From contig CANNAC010000003.1 of assembly GCA_947502495.1 (NCBI GenBank), positions 1 through 64,000 of the forward strand: 64,000 bases of DNA, given 5' to 3'. Shown here one piece after another: positions 27,145 to 37,310 of the stretch. The number at the start of each line of letters is the position of its first letter. The first letter of the stretch is position 1. The DNA comes from an uncultured Flavobacteriaceae bacterium (GTDB lineage: Bacteria; Bacteroidota; Bacteroidia; Flavobacteriales; Flavobacteriaceae). Below the pieces are notes generated by a model that made no database searches, was not told where the DNA came from, and saw only the letters and a list, made by a program, of their open reading frames with translations. The translations under genes were made by a program, and so were the position numbers.

Positions 27145-28014
27145 ATGAAAAGAAAAAATAACAAAGAAAAAAAAATAGCAAAAAAGTTACTACATAAGTA
27201 TAGACTAGTTATACTTAATGAAGACACTTTTGAAGAGCGCTTATCCTTTAAACTTACAAGGCTTAACGTGTTTGTTTTACTTGCAATATCATCCATATTA
27301 CTAATTACGGCAACAACCTTTTTTATAGCCTTTACGCCTTTAAAAGAATATATTCCTGGCTATTCGTCAACAGCTTTAAAAAAGAAAGCCACTATTTTAA
27401 ACCATAAAACAGATTCTTTAGAAAAAGTAATCGCGGTAAATGAGGTTTATTTTTCTTCTATAAAAAAAGTATTACACGGGGAATTGAGTAGTGTGAATTT
27501 TAATAGAGATTCTATTGTAGAAGCTGCTAAATTGGATATAAGCGAAATGGATCTAGCACCAACAAAAGAAGATTCTTTATTACGTGAAAAAGTAGATAAA
27601 GAAGATAAATACAATCTTTTCGAATCTGCAACTTCTAATGCTAGTTTTGTATTGTTTCCTCCAGTAAACGGAACCATTACAGAGAACTATAATGCCAAAG
27701 AAAAACATTATGCTGTAGATGTTGCGGTTGCCAAAAACACGCCGATTAAAACAACTGCAGACGGTATTGTTATTTTTGCGGAATGGACAACCAAAACAGG
27801 GCACGTAATTATTATAGAGCATAGTCATGGATTAATTTCGGTATACAAGCACAATGCATCTATAAACAAAGAGCAGGGAGATTTAGTGAAAGCAGGAGAA
27901 GTGATTGCTATGTCTGGAAATACAGGAGAACTCTCCACAGGACCGCATTTGCATTTTGAACTTTGGAGTGATGGTTATCCAATTAACCCAACCAATTTTA
28001 TAGACTTTGAATGA
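27145..28014 (+). CDS. M23 (LytM) family metallopeptidase
   Basis: The 289-residue protein has one N-terminal membrane helix (about 43-65), a helical linker and a C-terminal peptidase M23 domain (about 180-289). The zinc ligands are visible as His188-xxx-Asp192 (HYAVD) and His268-Leu-His270 (GPHLHFE). M23 enzymes cut peptidoglycan cross-links in the periplasm. The protein is anchored in the inner membrane by type II topology. The following hydrolase gene overlaps by 4 bases (ATGA), so the two are translationally coupled. It opens the long + strand run. Confidence 0.92.
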   Translation: MKRKNNKEKKIAKKLLHKYRLVILNEDTFEERLSFKLTRLNVFVLLAISSILLITATTFFIAFTPLKEYIPGYSSTALKKKATILNHKTDSLEKVIAVNEVYFSSIKKVLHGELSSVNFNRDSIVEAAKLDISEMDLAPTKEDSLLREKVDKEDKYNLFESATSNASFVLFPPVNGTITENYNAKEKHYAVDVAVAKNTPIKTTADGIVIFAEWTTKTGHVIIIEHSHGLISVYKHNASINKEQGDLVKAGEVIAMSGNTGELSTGPHLHFELWSDGYPINPTNFIDFE

Positions 28015-28904
28015 GAAAAATTAGTGGTGTAATCTTGTTGGTTTTTATAATATTCTGTTTTTCATGTAAAGAAAAACAGGAAGTTACATTTCATTCTCAA
28101 ATTATAACACAACAACTTTTAAAGGAAACAGAAATGTTTCACTACGACGGAGTAGATACTTATAAAATTAATTATAAATCGGATGGTTTACGTATTGAAG
28201 GTTTTATTGCAAGACCTATACAATATAAACCAACTACAAAATTACCAGCGATAATTTATTGTCGTGGAGGAAACCAGAGTTTTGGTGCTATTAGCGATTA
28301 TCAACTTAAAATAATGAATCGTTTAGCAAGAAAGGGTTTTGTTGTTTTTGCCTCTCAATTACGAGGTAATATGTATAGTGAAGGCGTAGATGAATTTGGA
28401 GGGAAAGATGTAAATGATATTTTAAAACTAATAGATATAGCGAAAGATTTAGATTTTGTAGATGCTAAAAATATACATGTATTTGGCATATCTAGAGGCG
28501 GAATGAACACCTATCAAGTTTCTAAATTAACAGATGCTATAAACAGTATTGCCATTGTTGGGTCGCCAACAAGCCTTTTTAGTTTAACTAACTTTAGGCC
28601 AAAAATGTATACCAAAGTGCTGCAGCCATTAATTGGAGATTCTGTAACCAAAAGAAAAGAATATGAAGAAAGGTCTTCTATTTTTTGGTACAATAAACTA
28701 AATGAACCAACTTTAATTCTTCACGGAAGCGAGGATTCTAATGTGGAAGTGAAAGAGGCACAAAGATTAATAGATTCTTTTACAAGATCTAATAAAAAAG
28801 ATTTTCAGTTTAAAATTTTTGAAGGTGGAAATCATAGTTTATCTAATTTTGAAGAAGAACGAAACGAATTAATTTCCAACTGGTTTAAAAAAAACAATAA
28901 ATAA
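28011..28904 (+). CDS. Alpha/beta-hydrolase lipoprotein (prolyl-oligopeptidase-like)
   Basis: The 297-residue protein has a lipobox ending CFSC (Cys19). The alpha/beta-hydrolase core has the nucleophile elbow GISRGG (Ser161), acid Asp242 in GSEDSNVEV and His275 in GGNHSL. The triad and the oxyanion segment IIYCRGGN fit the peptidase S9 / dipeptidyl-peptidase-type hydrolases. It overlaps the M23 gene by 4 bases and the GH3 gene by 1 base, forming a three-gene operon. Substrate unknown; it may be an esterase or a peptidase in the periplasm. Confidence 0.85.
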   Translation: MRKISGVILLVFIIFCFSCKEKQEVTFHSQIITQQLLKETEMFHYDGVDTYKINYKSDGLRIEGFIARPIQYKPTTKLPAIIYCRGGNQSFGAISDYQLKIMNRLARKGFVVFASQLRGNMYSEGVDEFGGKDVNDILKLIDIAKDLDFVDAKNIHVFGISRGGMNTYQVSKLTDAINSIAIVGSPTSLFSLTNFRPKMYTKVLQPLIGDSVTKRKEYEERSSIFWYNKLNEPTLILHGSEDSNVEVKEAQRLIDSFTRSNKKDFQFKIFEGGNHSLSNFEEERNELISNWFKKNNK

Positions 28905-30406
28905 TGTTCTCATTAAAAGCTGCTTTAGCAAAACCATTTGCAAAACGAGTTTATAAGTCCGTGCAAAAATGGGCTAATAACCCTGTGGAAACACAGCACG
29001 AAGTATTTCAAAAATTAATTAGCGATGCTGCTACTACACAATTTGGTAAAGACCATGATTTTATAAGTATTAATAATCATGAAGACTTTGTTAAACGTGT
29101 TCCAGTTAGAGATTACGAAGACTTAAAACCGTATGTAGAAAGAGTGGTTGCAGGAGAAGAAGATATACTCTGGAAAGGGAAACCTGTTTACTTTGCAAAA
29201 ACATCGGGAACTACTTCTGGAGCGAAGTATATTCCTATTACCAAAGAAAGCATGCCTACGCATGTAGAAGCTGCTAGAAATGCTATTTTATTATATATTC
29301 ATGAAACTGGAAATGCGAAATTTGTGGATGGTAAAATGATTTTCCTTCAAGGTTCTCCCATTCTAGAAACGCAAAATGGTATACAATTAGGAAGGCTTTC
29401 GGGGATTGTAGCACATTACGTACCTAAATACCTTCAAAAAAACAGAATGCCTTCTCTAGAAACCAATTGTATTGAAGATTGGGAAACAAAAGTAAATGCT
29501 ATCGTAGAAGAAACCTTGCCAGAAAATATGACCATTATTTCTGGAATACCATCTTGGGTACAAATGTATTTTGAAAGGCTTCAGGAAAAAACAGGGAAAA
29601 AGGTTGGTGATATTTTTAAAAACTTCAACTTGTTTATTTTTGGAGGCGTAAACTATGAACCTTATCGGGCAAAATTCGAAAGTTTAATAGGAAGAAAAGT
29701 GGATAGTATAGAACTCTATCCTGCAAGTGAAGGTTTTTTTGCATACCAAGACAAACAGGGCGAAAAAGGGATGTTACTACAATTAAAATCGGGAATTTTT
29801 TATGAGTTTATAAAAGCAGACGATTTTTTTAATGAAAACCCAAAACGAATTACCATTAAAGATGTGGAGGTAGATGTGAACTACGTGATGCTTATTTCTA
29901 CAAATGCCGGACTTTGGGGTTATAATATTGGAGATACGATTCAGTTTACTTCTACAAAGCCTTACCGAGTTATTGTTTCTGGTAGAATAAAACATTTTAT
30001 TTCTGCTTTTGGTGAACATGTCATTGGTAAAGAAGTAGAACAAGCATTACAAGAAGCTTTAGTAGATCATAGCGCCGAAGTTAGCGAGTTTACAGTAGCA
30101 CCTCAAATTAATCCAACACAAGGATTACCATATCATGAATGGTGTATAGAATTTGAAAAAGAACCAGAAAACATTTCCGCTTTAGCGCAAAAAATAGACG
30201 CTTCATTACAAAAACAGAATAGTTATTATTTCGACTTAATTGAAGGTAAGGTATTACAGCCATTAAAGATTACTTTAGTTAAAAAAGGTGGTTTCCAAGA
30301 TTATATGAAATCTATAGGTAAGCTAGGAGGACAAAACAAATTACCACGATTATCCAACGATAGAAAAATAGTTGATAATTTAGAAACATTAAATCTCACG
30401 AAATAA
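28904..30406 (+). CDS. GH3-family acyl-adenylating enzyme
   Basis: The 500-residue protein belongs to the GH3 family, named for plant auxin-conjugating enzymes, in the ANL (adenylate-forming) superfamily. The ATP-binding motif KTSGTTSGAKY lies at residues 99-109, YPASEGFFAYQ provides the motif II region, and YNIGDT with SGRIKHFISAFGEHV forms the motif III/hinge part. GH3 enzymes join carboxylic acids to amines through acyl-adenylates. Bacterial substrates are unknown. It overlaps the hydrolase gene by one base (TAATG). Length is normal for bacterial GH3. Confidence 0.88.
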   Translation: MFSLKAALAKPFAKRVYKSVQKWANNPVETQHEVFQKLISDAATTQFGKDHDFISINNHEDFVKRVPVRDYEDLKPYVERVVAGEEDILWKGKPVYFAKTSGTTSGAKYIPITKESMPTHVEAARNAILLYIHETGNAKFVDGKMIFLQGSPILETQNGIQLGRLSGIVAHYVPKYLQKNRMPSLETNCIEDWETKVNAIVEETLPENMTIISGIPSWVQMYFERLQEKTGKKVGDIFKNFNLFIFGGVNYEPYRAKFESLIGRKVDSIELYPASEGFFAYQDKQGEKGMLLQLKSGIFYEFIKADDFFNENPKRITIKDVEVDVNYVMLISTNAGLWGYNIGDTIQFTSTKPYRVIVSGRIKHFISAFGEHVIGKEVEQALQEALVDHSAEVSEFTVAPQINPTQGLPYHEWCIEFEKEPENISALAQKIDASLQKQNSYYFDLIEGKVLQPLKITLVKKGGFQDYMKSIGKLGGQNKLPRLSNDRKIVDNLETLNLTK

Positions 30407-30409
30407 TAC

Positions 30410-30417
30410 TATATTTG
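30410..30417 (+). promoter_or_regulatory. -7 element upstream of the 563-residue protein gene
   Basis: TATATTTG matches TAnnTTTG and lies 17 bases before the ATG at 30435, just after the GH3 stop. No -33 TTG is found at 17-23 bp. Confidence 0.5.
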
Positions 30418-30434
30418 CGGGTTAAATAAAGTAT

Positions 30435-32126
30435 ATGAGTAATAAAAAACAGCATGCAAGAACGAGGGCTCAAGAGAGCTCAAATGCTATTGAGCGTATG
30501 TATATTACTATGCGACACCTTTTTAATCGTGGTTTTTATAAACCAATGGGTGTTTCAGGTGAAACATTACGTGAAGCATTGTTGTTGCTAAGACCAGAAA
30601 TTTACGGTTCTATTGGCGAAGAAAAAGCAGAACTAGAAGGACTACTTTATGTAGTCGATAGATTACCAGAAGGAATAGAAGAATGCACCTTTATAAACTT
30701 AACAAGTGATGAAGGCTATGCTAATTCCCATTTTAAGGCTATAATTCCGCCAAAAAGAAGGCGTAATTGCTATAGAATAGATGATGAGCAAATGAACATT
30801 GAGATCACACGTGGTCGCTCAGAAATTTATGATATACTTACACACCTTACTTTTCTTTTTGTAGAATCTCATAAAATCAGTAAACGTGTTTTAATTGATG
30901 AAAACGGAGCAACAACACGCGATTGGATTAAGCTTGAAAAAGCGGTATCTACAAAAAAGAAGCTTACGCAAAAAGAACGAGAAATAGCAATAACACATAC
31001 GGCTAATATATTAGGAAGAACTTTTAATGAGTTAAAAGAAGTATATGAAGATTTTGCGATACCAACACAACCAGAACGATTATTACACATTGTATATTGG
31101 TTAGGTAAATTAGCCATTGAAGAGGTTGTAAATAACAATAAAAGAACGGTTACTTTTAGTCCGGTTTTAAGAGAACGATTAGGGCATCATATTCACGGAG
31201 AAATTTGGGCAAATAATATAAAAGCAATTTTGCATAAAAATGAATTACTAGAAAGACCCATTCATGTAATTAGTGCAAATATGCATAGTGTAATGAATAC
31301 ACTTTTTGCTCCAAATGCCTTAAAAGCTTTGGCTTCAAAAAATGATATTTTCGAAGTTTACGAAGCTATAAGTCATAAGGATAATAAAGATTTACGAGAT
31401 AAAGTAACAAAAGAAGCATTGCAAAAAGGAATGCTTTATATTCAAGATGAATCAGGTACAAATATTAATGTACAGGTTTTTGATACCGCAAAAATAGATT
31501 TTTCTAAAGTAGATATAGACGTTGATCAAGAAAAATTAAAAGCAGAAAAACCAATTATAATTGTAATGGATTATGCTTTTGGTGAGCAAGCTTACGAAAC
31601 GATGGACGAGCTTTTAAAACCATATAAACCCAACGGAAAGAAAACACATTTACATGTAGATTCTATTTCTATTATGGGAAAAGCAGGAATTTTAGAAGGA
31701 GGAAAAGGAGATATTATGATACCTTCTGCGCATATTTTTGAAGGTACAGCAGATAATTATCCTTTTAAAAATGAATTGTGTACAGCAGATTTAGAAGGAC
31801 AAGGTTTAAAAATATTTGAGGGTTCTATGATTACCGTTTTAGGGACATCATTACAAAACAAAGACATTTTAAAGTTCTTTTATAGTTCTACTTGGAATGT
31901 TATTGGTCTAGAAATGGAAGGAGCGCATTACCAAAAAGCAATTCAAGCTGCCTCAAGAGTACGAGGAAGTATAAACGAAGACGTTAAAGTACGTTATGCA
32001 TATTACGCAAGTGATAACCCATTAGAAACCGGTGGTACATTAGCTTCTGGAGGTTTAGGCACTTCTGGTGTAAAACCAACATACTTAATAACAAGGAAAA
32101 TTTTACAACAAATATTTAATACGTAA
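30435..32126 (+). CDS. Bacteroidota protein with nucleoside-phosphorylase-like C-terminus
   Basis: This 563-residue protein is of a Bacteroidota family of unknown function (probably the one called DUF6909; I am not certain of the number). The N-terminal about 350 residues are helical and unrecognised. The C-terminal about 190 residues read like the PNP/UDP (MTAN, AMP-nucleosidase) fold: SIMGKAGILEGGKGDIMIPS, a second glycine-rich strand ITVLGTS, GLEMEGAHYQ (Glu493-Met-Glu495) and ASDNPL. It may be a nucleosidase or phosphorylase with a large regulatory N-terminus. It starts a transcription unit after the GH3 gene and lies 6 bases upstream of the Wzz-like gene. Confidence 0.7.
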   Translation: MSNKKQHARTRAQESSNAIERMYITMRHLFNRGFYKPMGVSGETLREALLLLRPEIYGSIGEEKAELEGLLYVVDRLPEGIEECTFINLTSDEGYANSHFKAIIPPKRRRNCYRIDDEQMNIEITRGRSEIYDILTHLTFLFVESHKISKRVLIDENGATTRDWIKLEKAVSTKKKLTQKEREIAITHTANILGRTFNELKEVYEDFAIPTQPERLLHIVYWLGKLAIEEVVNNNKRTVTFSPVLRERLGHHIHGEIWANNIKAILHKNELLERPIHVISANMHSVMNTLFAPNALKALASKNDIFEVYEAISHKDNKDLRDKVTKEALQKGMLYIQDESGTNINVQVFDTAKIDFSKVDIDVDQEKLKAEKPIIIVMDYAFGEQAYETMDELLKPYKPNGKKTHLHVDSISIMGKAGILEGGKGDIMIPSAHIFEGTADNYPFKNELCTADLEGQGLKIFEGSMITVLGTSLQNKDILKFFYSSTWNVIGLEMEGAHYQKAIQAASRVRGSINEDVKVRYAYYASDNPLETGGTLASGGLGTSGVKPTYLITRKILQQIFNT

Positions 32127-32132
32127 ATTATT

Positions 32133-33242
32133 ATGAGTGATAAATTACCAAATTCAAACACTACTGAAGAAGTCGATCTAGGTCAGATTTTTTTGTACAT
32201 CGAAAAAGTGTTTAAAAAAATAGGGCAACTTTTTAAGGAACTATTTTTGGCTTTTGTTTGGCTTTTGAAAAAAATAGTATTTCTGCTTCTTTTTGCAATT
32301 AATGTAGCAAAAAGGAATATTATTAAAATTGCTATTGCTGCCATTTTAGTTTTTGTGTTATTTTCTGCTTTAGATAAAAGATCCGTACCAATTTATCAAT
32401 CTTCTATATTAATTAACCAAAATTACGAAACAGGAAGATTGTTATATAATCATATTAATAGGTACAATTTGATTGCAAAACATAATGATTCCATGGGGCT
32501 AAGTAGAGAATTAAATATTCGCCCAGAAATCGCTGCAAAAATTACCGGATTTGATGTTACTAGTAGTATGACAAGAAATCGATTATATGCTGAGTATCAT
32601 GATTTTTTTAAAGAAGTAGATTCTACAATCTACGTGTCTTTTTACGAGTTTGAAGAAGAATACCCTATTGAGCTTATTGAAACACAACTTATAACAGTGT
32701 ACTCGCTTAGCCCTTATATATTTGATGATTTAGCTGTTTCGATTGTAGATGTTTTTAGAGAAAATGAGTATTTTAAAGAAAAACAAAAAGACGAAATAAC
32801 AGATTATCAAAATAAAATTAAAACGTCTCTCGAAATTATTTCAGAATCGGATAGTTTAATGAAGAAGTATATTAATTTGATGGAAAATTATTATGGTAAT
32901 TCAGGAGATCCTCAAAAATCAGATAATGCCACTGTAAATCTTAACCTATCTAGTAATAAGGATAAAATTACTACTCGCGAATATGAGATTTTTGGTTTGC
33001 AAAATGCCAAAAAAGAAGAAGTACTAGAATTTCAAAAATTGATTGCAGATAAAAGAGAAATTGTTGAGTTACAATCTAACTTTACGCAACCTGTCTTAAT
33101 TGTTAATTTTTATAAGAAAAACAAAATAAAAGCATCAGTGCTAGCAGGACTTGTAGTGCTATTATTTTTCTTCTTTAAAGAATTAGGATTTTATAGTTTA
33201 ATCAATAAATACGGAAACAAAGAAAATATTTTAGAAGTTTAG
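32133..33242 (+). CDS. Wzz-like polysaccharide chain-length/co-polymerase protein
   Basis: The 369-residue protein has a membrane helix after an N-terminal cytosolic part (about 62-82), a large periplasmic helical domain and a second helix near the C-terminus (about 330-350). This is the two-helix topology of Wzz/PCP1 co-polymerases, which set O-antigen chain length together with Wzy. An extra hydrophobic stretch at about 38-58 may be a re-entrant or third helix. No Wzz Pro-rich motif is obvious, so the assignment rests on topology and on the location directly before rfbBACD. It shares a transcript with the gene 6 bases upstream. Confidence 0.65.
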   Translation: MSDKLPNSNTTEEVDLGQIFLYIEKVFKKIGQLFKELFLAFVWLLKKIVFLLLFAINVAKRNIIKIAIAAILVFVLFSALDKRSVPIYQSSILINQNYETGRLLYNHINRYNLIAKHNDSMGLSRELNIRPEIAAKITGFDVTSSMTRNRLYAEYHDFFKEVDSTIYVSFYEFEEEYPIELIETQLITVYSLSPYIFDDLAVSIVDVFRENEYFKEKQKDEITDYQNKIKTSLEIISESDSLMKKYINLMENYYGNSGDPQKSDNATVNLNLSSNKDKITTREYEIFGLQNAKKEEVLEFQKLIADKREIVELQSNFTQPVLIVNFYKKNKIKASVLAGLVVLLFFFFKELGFYSLINKYGNKENILEV

Positions 33243-33245
33243 AAG

Positions 33246-34265
33246 ATGACGAATAAAACTTTATTAGTAAGCGGAGGAGCGGGCTTTATAGGCTCCAACT
33301 TTATTGCTTATTACTTAAAAGAAAATCCAAATACAACGATAGTGAATTTAGATAAGCTTACCTATGCGGGTAAGCTTTCTAATTTAATAGAAGTAGAAAA
33401 TAATAAAAACTATCATTTTGTTGCAGGCGATATTTGTGATAGAACACTAGTAGAAAAATTATTTACTACGTATAAGTTTAGTGGTGTTATACATTTTGCT
33501 GCAGAATCACATGTAGATAACTCTATAACAAACCCTGAAGCGTTTATTAGCACCAATGTATTAGGTACATTTACATTGTTAGATGTCGCTAAGAACCATT
33601 GGATGGAAGCGCCAAACCAAGTAAAGAAAACTTGCGAAAATAATAGATTTTTGCATATTTCTACCGATGAGGTTTATGGTACTCTTGGAGAAACAGGATT
33701 ATTTACAGAGCAAACACCTTATGCACCAAATAGTCCATATAGCGCATCGAAAGCATCGTCCGATTTTATTGTACGAAGCTACTTCCATACTTTTGGTATG
33801 AATGTGGTTACCACTAATTGTTCCAATAATTACGGACCAAAACAACATGACGAAAAACTAATTCCTACTATTATTAGAAAAGCAATTCAAGGAGAAAATA
33901 TTCCTATTTATGGCGATGGTAAAAATATAAGAGATTGGTTATTTGTGTTAGATCATTGTAAAGGTATTGCTTTAGCTTTTCATACAGGAAAAACAGGAGC
34001 AACCTACAATATTGGTGGTAAAAATGAACGCAATAATGTTTATATTGCTAACACTATTTGTGAGGTTTTAGATGAAATTGCTCCGAAAGAAAAATCATAT
34101 AAAGAGTTAATTTCCTTTGTAAAAGACAGACCAGGACATGATTTTAGATATGCCATAGACGCATCCAAAATTGAAAAAGACCTAGGCTGGAAAGCAAATG
34201 AAAATTTTGAAACAGGGATTAAAAAGACCATAGATTGGTATCTTAAAAAGTATGTAAAGGCATGA
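33246..34265 (+). CDS. rfbB: dTDP-glucose 4,6-dehydratase
   Basis: RfbB makes dTDP-4-keto-6-deoxyglucose, the second step of dTDP-L-rhamnose synthesis. The 339-residue SDR protein has the NAD motif [10 protein letters not shown] (about residues 9-18), HISTDEVYG with the catalytic Thr-Asp-Glu, and Tyr165-xxx-Lys169 (YSASK). It starts 3 bases after the Wzz-like gene and overlaps rfbA by 4 bases (ATGA). The order rfbB-rfbA-rfbC-rfbD is a complete rhamnose cassette. Confidence 0.97.
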   Translation: MTNKTLLVSGGAGFIGSNFIAYYLKENPNTTIVNLDKLTYAGKLSNLIEVENNKNYHFVAGDICDRTLVEKLFTTYKFSGVIHFAAESHVDNSITNPEAFISTNVLGTFTLLDVAKNHWMEAPNQVKKTCENNRFLHISTDEVYGTLGETGLFTEQTPYAPNSPYSASKASSDFIVRSYFHTFGMNVVTTNCSNNYGPKQHDEKLIPTIIRKAIQGENIPIYGDGKNIRDWLFVLDHCKGIALAFHTGKTGATYNIGGKNERNNVYIANTICEVLDEIAPKEKSYKELISFVKDRPGHDFRYAIDASKIEKDLGWKANENFETGIKKTIDWYLKKYVKA

Positions 34266-35119
34266 AAGGAATAATATTAGCAGGAGGTTCGGGAACGAGA
34301 TTGCATCCACTTACAAAAGTGGTAAGCAAACAGCTTATGCCAATTTATGACAAACCCATGATTTATTACCCACTTACTACTTTAATGTCGGCAGGAATAA
34401 ACGAAATATTAATTATTTCTACCTCTAAAGATACACCAAGGTTTAAAGAGCTTTTAGGAGACGGAAGCGATTATGGCTGTGATTTTCAATACGCCGTTCA
34501 AGAAGAACCTAATGGTTTAGCAGAAGCATTTATTATAGGCGAAGACTTTATTGGAAAAGATAAAGTAGCGCTTATTTTAGGGGATAATATTTTTTATGGT
34601 TCTGGTTTAGAACAAACGTTAAAAGCAACAAACGATCCTGATGGAGGTGTAATTTTTGCTTATCACGTGCAAGATCCAAAACGTTATGGCGTGGTAGAGT
34701 TTGACCAAGACAATAAAGCGATTTCTATTGAAGAAAAACCAGAAAACCCTAAATCTAAATATGCGGTTCCGGGTATTTATTTTTACGATAATTCGGTTAT
34801 AGAAATTGCCAAAAACATAAAACCTAGCGATAGAGGTGAGTTAGAAATTACCGATGTGAATAGGGCATATTTAAAACAAGAAAAACTAAGTGTACAAATA
34901 CTAGATAAAGGTACAGCTTGGCTAGATACTGGGACTTTTAATTCCCTAATGCAAGCTTCGCAATTTGTACAGGTAATAGAAGAAAGACAAGGATTAAAAA
35001 TAGGTTGTATAGAAGAAACAGCGTATAAAATGGGTTATATTAACAAACAACAACTTCTTGCATTAGCAGCACCTTTGCTTAAAAGCGGTTATGGTTTATA
35101 TTTACAACAACTAGTGTAG
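34262..35119 (+). CDS. rfbA: Glucose-1-phosphate thymidylyltransferase
   Basis: RfbA joins glucose-1-phosphate and dTTP to dTDP-glucose, the first step of the rhamnose pathway. The 285-residue protein shows the nucleotidyltransferase loop [11 protein letters not shown] (residues 8-18), [20 protein letters not shown] with the metal-binding Asp, and EEKPENPKS. The length is normal. It overlaps rfbB by 4 bases and is followed by rfbC one base after its stop. Confidence 0.97.
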   Translation: MKGIILAGGSGTRLHPLTKVVSKQLMPIYDKPMIYYPLTTLMSAGINEILIISTSKDTPRFKELLGDGSDYGCDFQYAVQEEPNGLAEAFIIGEDFIGKDKVALILGDNIFYGSGLEQTLKATNDPDGGVIFAYHVQDPKRYGVVEFDQDNKAISIEEKPENPKSKYAVPGIYFYDNSVIEIAKNIKPSDRGELEITDVNRAYLKQEKLSVQILDKGTAWLDTGTFNSLMQASQFVQVIEERQGLKIGCIEETAYKMGYINKQQLLALAAPLLKSGYGLYLQQLV

Positions 35120-35120
35120 T

Positions 35121-35666
35121 ATGCGTGCAGAAGAAACCCATTTAAAAGACTGTTTTGTTATTACTCCAGAAGTATATCTAGATTCTCGGGGCTATTTCAT
35201 GGAAAGTTTTAATCAAGAGACTTTTAATAAAGTTTTACAAACCAATACAGTCTTTGTACAAGACAACGAATCAAAATCCTCTCGAGGCGTTTTAAGAGGT
35301 TTGCATTTGCAAACAGGAGTTCACGGTCAGGCAAAGCTAGTTCGCGTTACACAAGGTAGCGTATTAGATGTTTGTGTAGACCTTAGAAAAGATTCTCCAA
35401 CTTTTGGGGAACACTTCTCTATCGTTCTAGATGCAATTGATAAAAAACAACTGTTTGTTCCTCGCGGATTTGCACATGGATTCGTCGTTTTAGAAGACCA
35501 AACCGTTTTTAATTATAAATGCGATAACTATTATAATAAAGCATCAGAAAGCGGAATTATTTACAACGATGCAACCATAAATATAGATTGGAATCTTCCT
35601 GAAGAAGCATTTATTCTTTCCGATAAAGATTTAGAATTACCAACATTTGAAAAACTATTCAAATGA
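35121..35666 (+). CDS. rfbC: dTDP-4-dehydrorhamnose 3,5-epimerase
   Basis: RfbC epimerises dTDP-4-keto-6-deoxyglucose at C3 and C5. The 181-residue cupin protein has the family segments RGYFMESFNQ, SSRGVLRGLHLQ (catalytic His in GLH), DLRKDSPTFG and PRGFAHGFVVL. Length is normal. It overlaps rfbD by 4 bases. Confidence 0.96.
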   Translation: MRAEETHLKDCFVITPEVYLDSRGYFMESFNQETFNKVLQTNTVFVQDNESKSSRGVLRGLHLQTGVHGQAKLVRVTQGSVLDVCVDLRKDSPTFGEHFSIVLDAIDKKQLFVPRGFAHGFVVLEDQTVFNYKCDNYYNKASESGIIYNDATINIDWNLPEEAFILSDKDLELPTFEKLFK

Positions 35667-36523
35667 AAACAAAAGTACTCGTAACTGGAGCGAATGGGCA
35701 ATTAGGGAAAACACTTGCTGCTTTAAAATCACAATACAATACGATAGATTTTACAGGTACTAGTGCAAAGGAGTTGGATATCACGAATAGCGTTCAAGTA
35801 GCAGCGTATTTCAAAGAAAATCAAATAGATTGGTGTGTAAACTGTGCGGCATATACCGCAGTTGATAAAGCAGAAACAGAACCCGAAAATGCAGAAAATG
35901 TAAATGTAGTAGGTTCTAAAAATCTTGCTATCGCTTGCGCTGAAAACAATATTGTTTTAATTCAAGTATCTACAGATTTCGTTTTTAATGGAGAAAAATC
36001 GGTTGCTTATACCGAAATAGATACCACAAGTCCAACCGGAGTTTATGGCGCAACAAAATTAGATGGAGAACGCGAAATAGCAAAAAGACTAGAACAACAT
36101 TTTATTTTAAGAACCTCTTGGTTATATTCTGAAAATGGTAATAATTTCATGAAAACCATGATAAAATTATCCAAAGATAGAGAGCTGTTAGCTGTTGTAG
36201 CAGATCAAATAGGTACGCCAACATACGCGAGAGATTTAGCCGAAACCATTCTAAAAATTATAACAACCAACAATAAACAATACGGAATCTATAACTATAG
36301 CAATGAGGGTGTTGCTAGTTGGTATGATTTTGCAAAAGCTATTTTTGAAGAAAGCAATATTCCAATAAAAGTAGTACCAATAAAATCAGAAGCATATCCA
36401 ACACCAGCAAAAAGACCTCATTTTAGCGTCTTAGATAAAACTAAAATAAAAACCAATCTTCAAATAGAAATACCACACTGGAGAGATAGTTTAAGAAAAG
36501 CAATAGCGAATAATCATGAATAA
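35663..36523 (+). CDS. rfbD: dTDP-4-dehydrorhamnose reductase
   Basis: RfbD reduces the 4-keto group with NAD(P)H to give dTDP-L-rhamnose. The 286-residue SDR protein has the nucleotide motif GANGQLGKT (about residues 8-16), NCAAYTAVDKAE, STDFVFNG and the YGATK catalytic Tyr-xxx-Lys. It overlaps rfbC by 4 bases and cysQ by 8 bases (ATGAATAA), so the sugar and sulfur genes form one operon. Confidence 0.96.
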   Translation: MKTKVLVTGANGQLGKTLAALKSQYNTIDFTGTSAKELDITNSVQVAAYFKENQIDWCVNCAAYTAVDKAETEPENAENVNVVGSKNLAIACAENNIVLIQVSTDFVFNGEKSVAYTEIDTTSPTGVYGATKLDGEREIAKRLEQHFILRTSWLYSENGNNFMKTMIKLSKDRELLAVVADQIGTPTYARDLAETILKIITTNNKQYGIYNYSNEGVASWYDFAKAIFEESNIPIKVVPIKSEAYPTPAKRPHFSVLDKTKIKTNLQIEIPHWRDSLRKAIANNHE

Positions 36524-37310
36524 AAATCTACAAATAGCAATACAAGCAAGCTTAGAAGCTGGAAAAGTAATTATGCAAGTGTATGATACTGCTTTTGATG
36601 TGGAAATAAAAGAGGATAAATCACCTTTAACGGAAGCAGATAAAAAAGCGAATGATATCATTAACTCGTTTTTAATAAAAACAGAATTTCCAATTATTAG
36701 TGAAGAAAATAAACAAACAGATTATGCTATCCGAAAGAACTGGCAAACCTGCTGGGTTGTTGATCCTGTAGATGGTACTAAAGAGTTTATAAAACGCAAT
36801 GGAGAATTTACAGTAAACATTGCCTTAGTAAAAGATGGAAAACCAGAATTGGGTGTTATTTATGTACCTGTTACTAAAACCATTTATTTTGCAGATGTAA
36901 CGACAAAAGAAGGTTTTAAAGCAGAACTAAAATCACATGACACTTCTTTAGAAGAGGTTATTCAATTAGCAACGGTATTGCAACCAAAAGGACCAGATTC
37001 TAATCCTGTAGAGGTTGTAGGTAGTCGTTCTCATATGAGTGAGGAAACATTAAAATTTATCGAAACGATAAAAAAGGAAGGAAAAGAAGTCGAAGTGGTT
37101 TCTAAAGGAAGTTCTTTAAAATTCTGTTTAATTGCCGAAGGAAAAGCAGATGTATACCCAAGATTTGCACCAACAATGGAGTGGGACACTGCAGCGGGAC
37201 AAGCAATTTGTAATGCGGTTGGTGTACAAGTAATTTCGCAAGAAACAAACGAATCCCTCTTATACAACAAAGAAAATTTATTAAATAGTTATTTTTTAGT
37301 GCGTAAGTAA
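36516..37310 (+). CDS. cysQ: 3'(2'),5'-bisphosphate nucleotidase
   Basis: CysQ hydrolyses PAP (adenosine 3',5'-bisphosphate) to AMP and removes the inhibitory by-product of PAPS use. The 264-residue protein of the FIG/IMPase superfamily carries the metal motif DPVDGTKEF (Asp83 on) with ISEEN upstream and EWDTAAGQAI near the C-terminus. It overlaps rfbD by 8 bases and abuts the DUF2061 gene directly. With cysC, cysD and cysN it completes a PAPS production and recycling set. Biochemically this set suits sulfotransferases as well as sulfate reduction. Confidence 0.94.
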   Translation: MNKNLQIAIQASLEAGKVIMQVYDTAFDVEIKEDKSPLTEADKKANDIINSFLIKTEFPIISEENKQTDYAIRKNWQTCWVVDPVDGTKEFIKRNGEFTVNIALVKDGKPELGVIYVPVTKTIYFADVTTKEGFKAELKSHDTSLEEVIQLATVLQPKGPDSNPVEVVGSRSHMSEETLKFIETIKKEGKEVEVVSKGSSLKFCLIAEGKADVYPRFAPTMEWDTAAGQAICNAVGVQVISQETNESLLYNKENLLNSYFLVRK

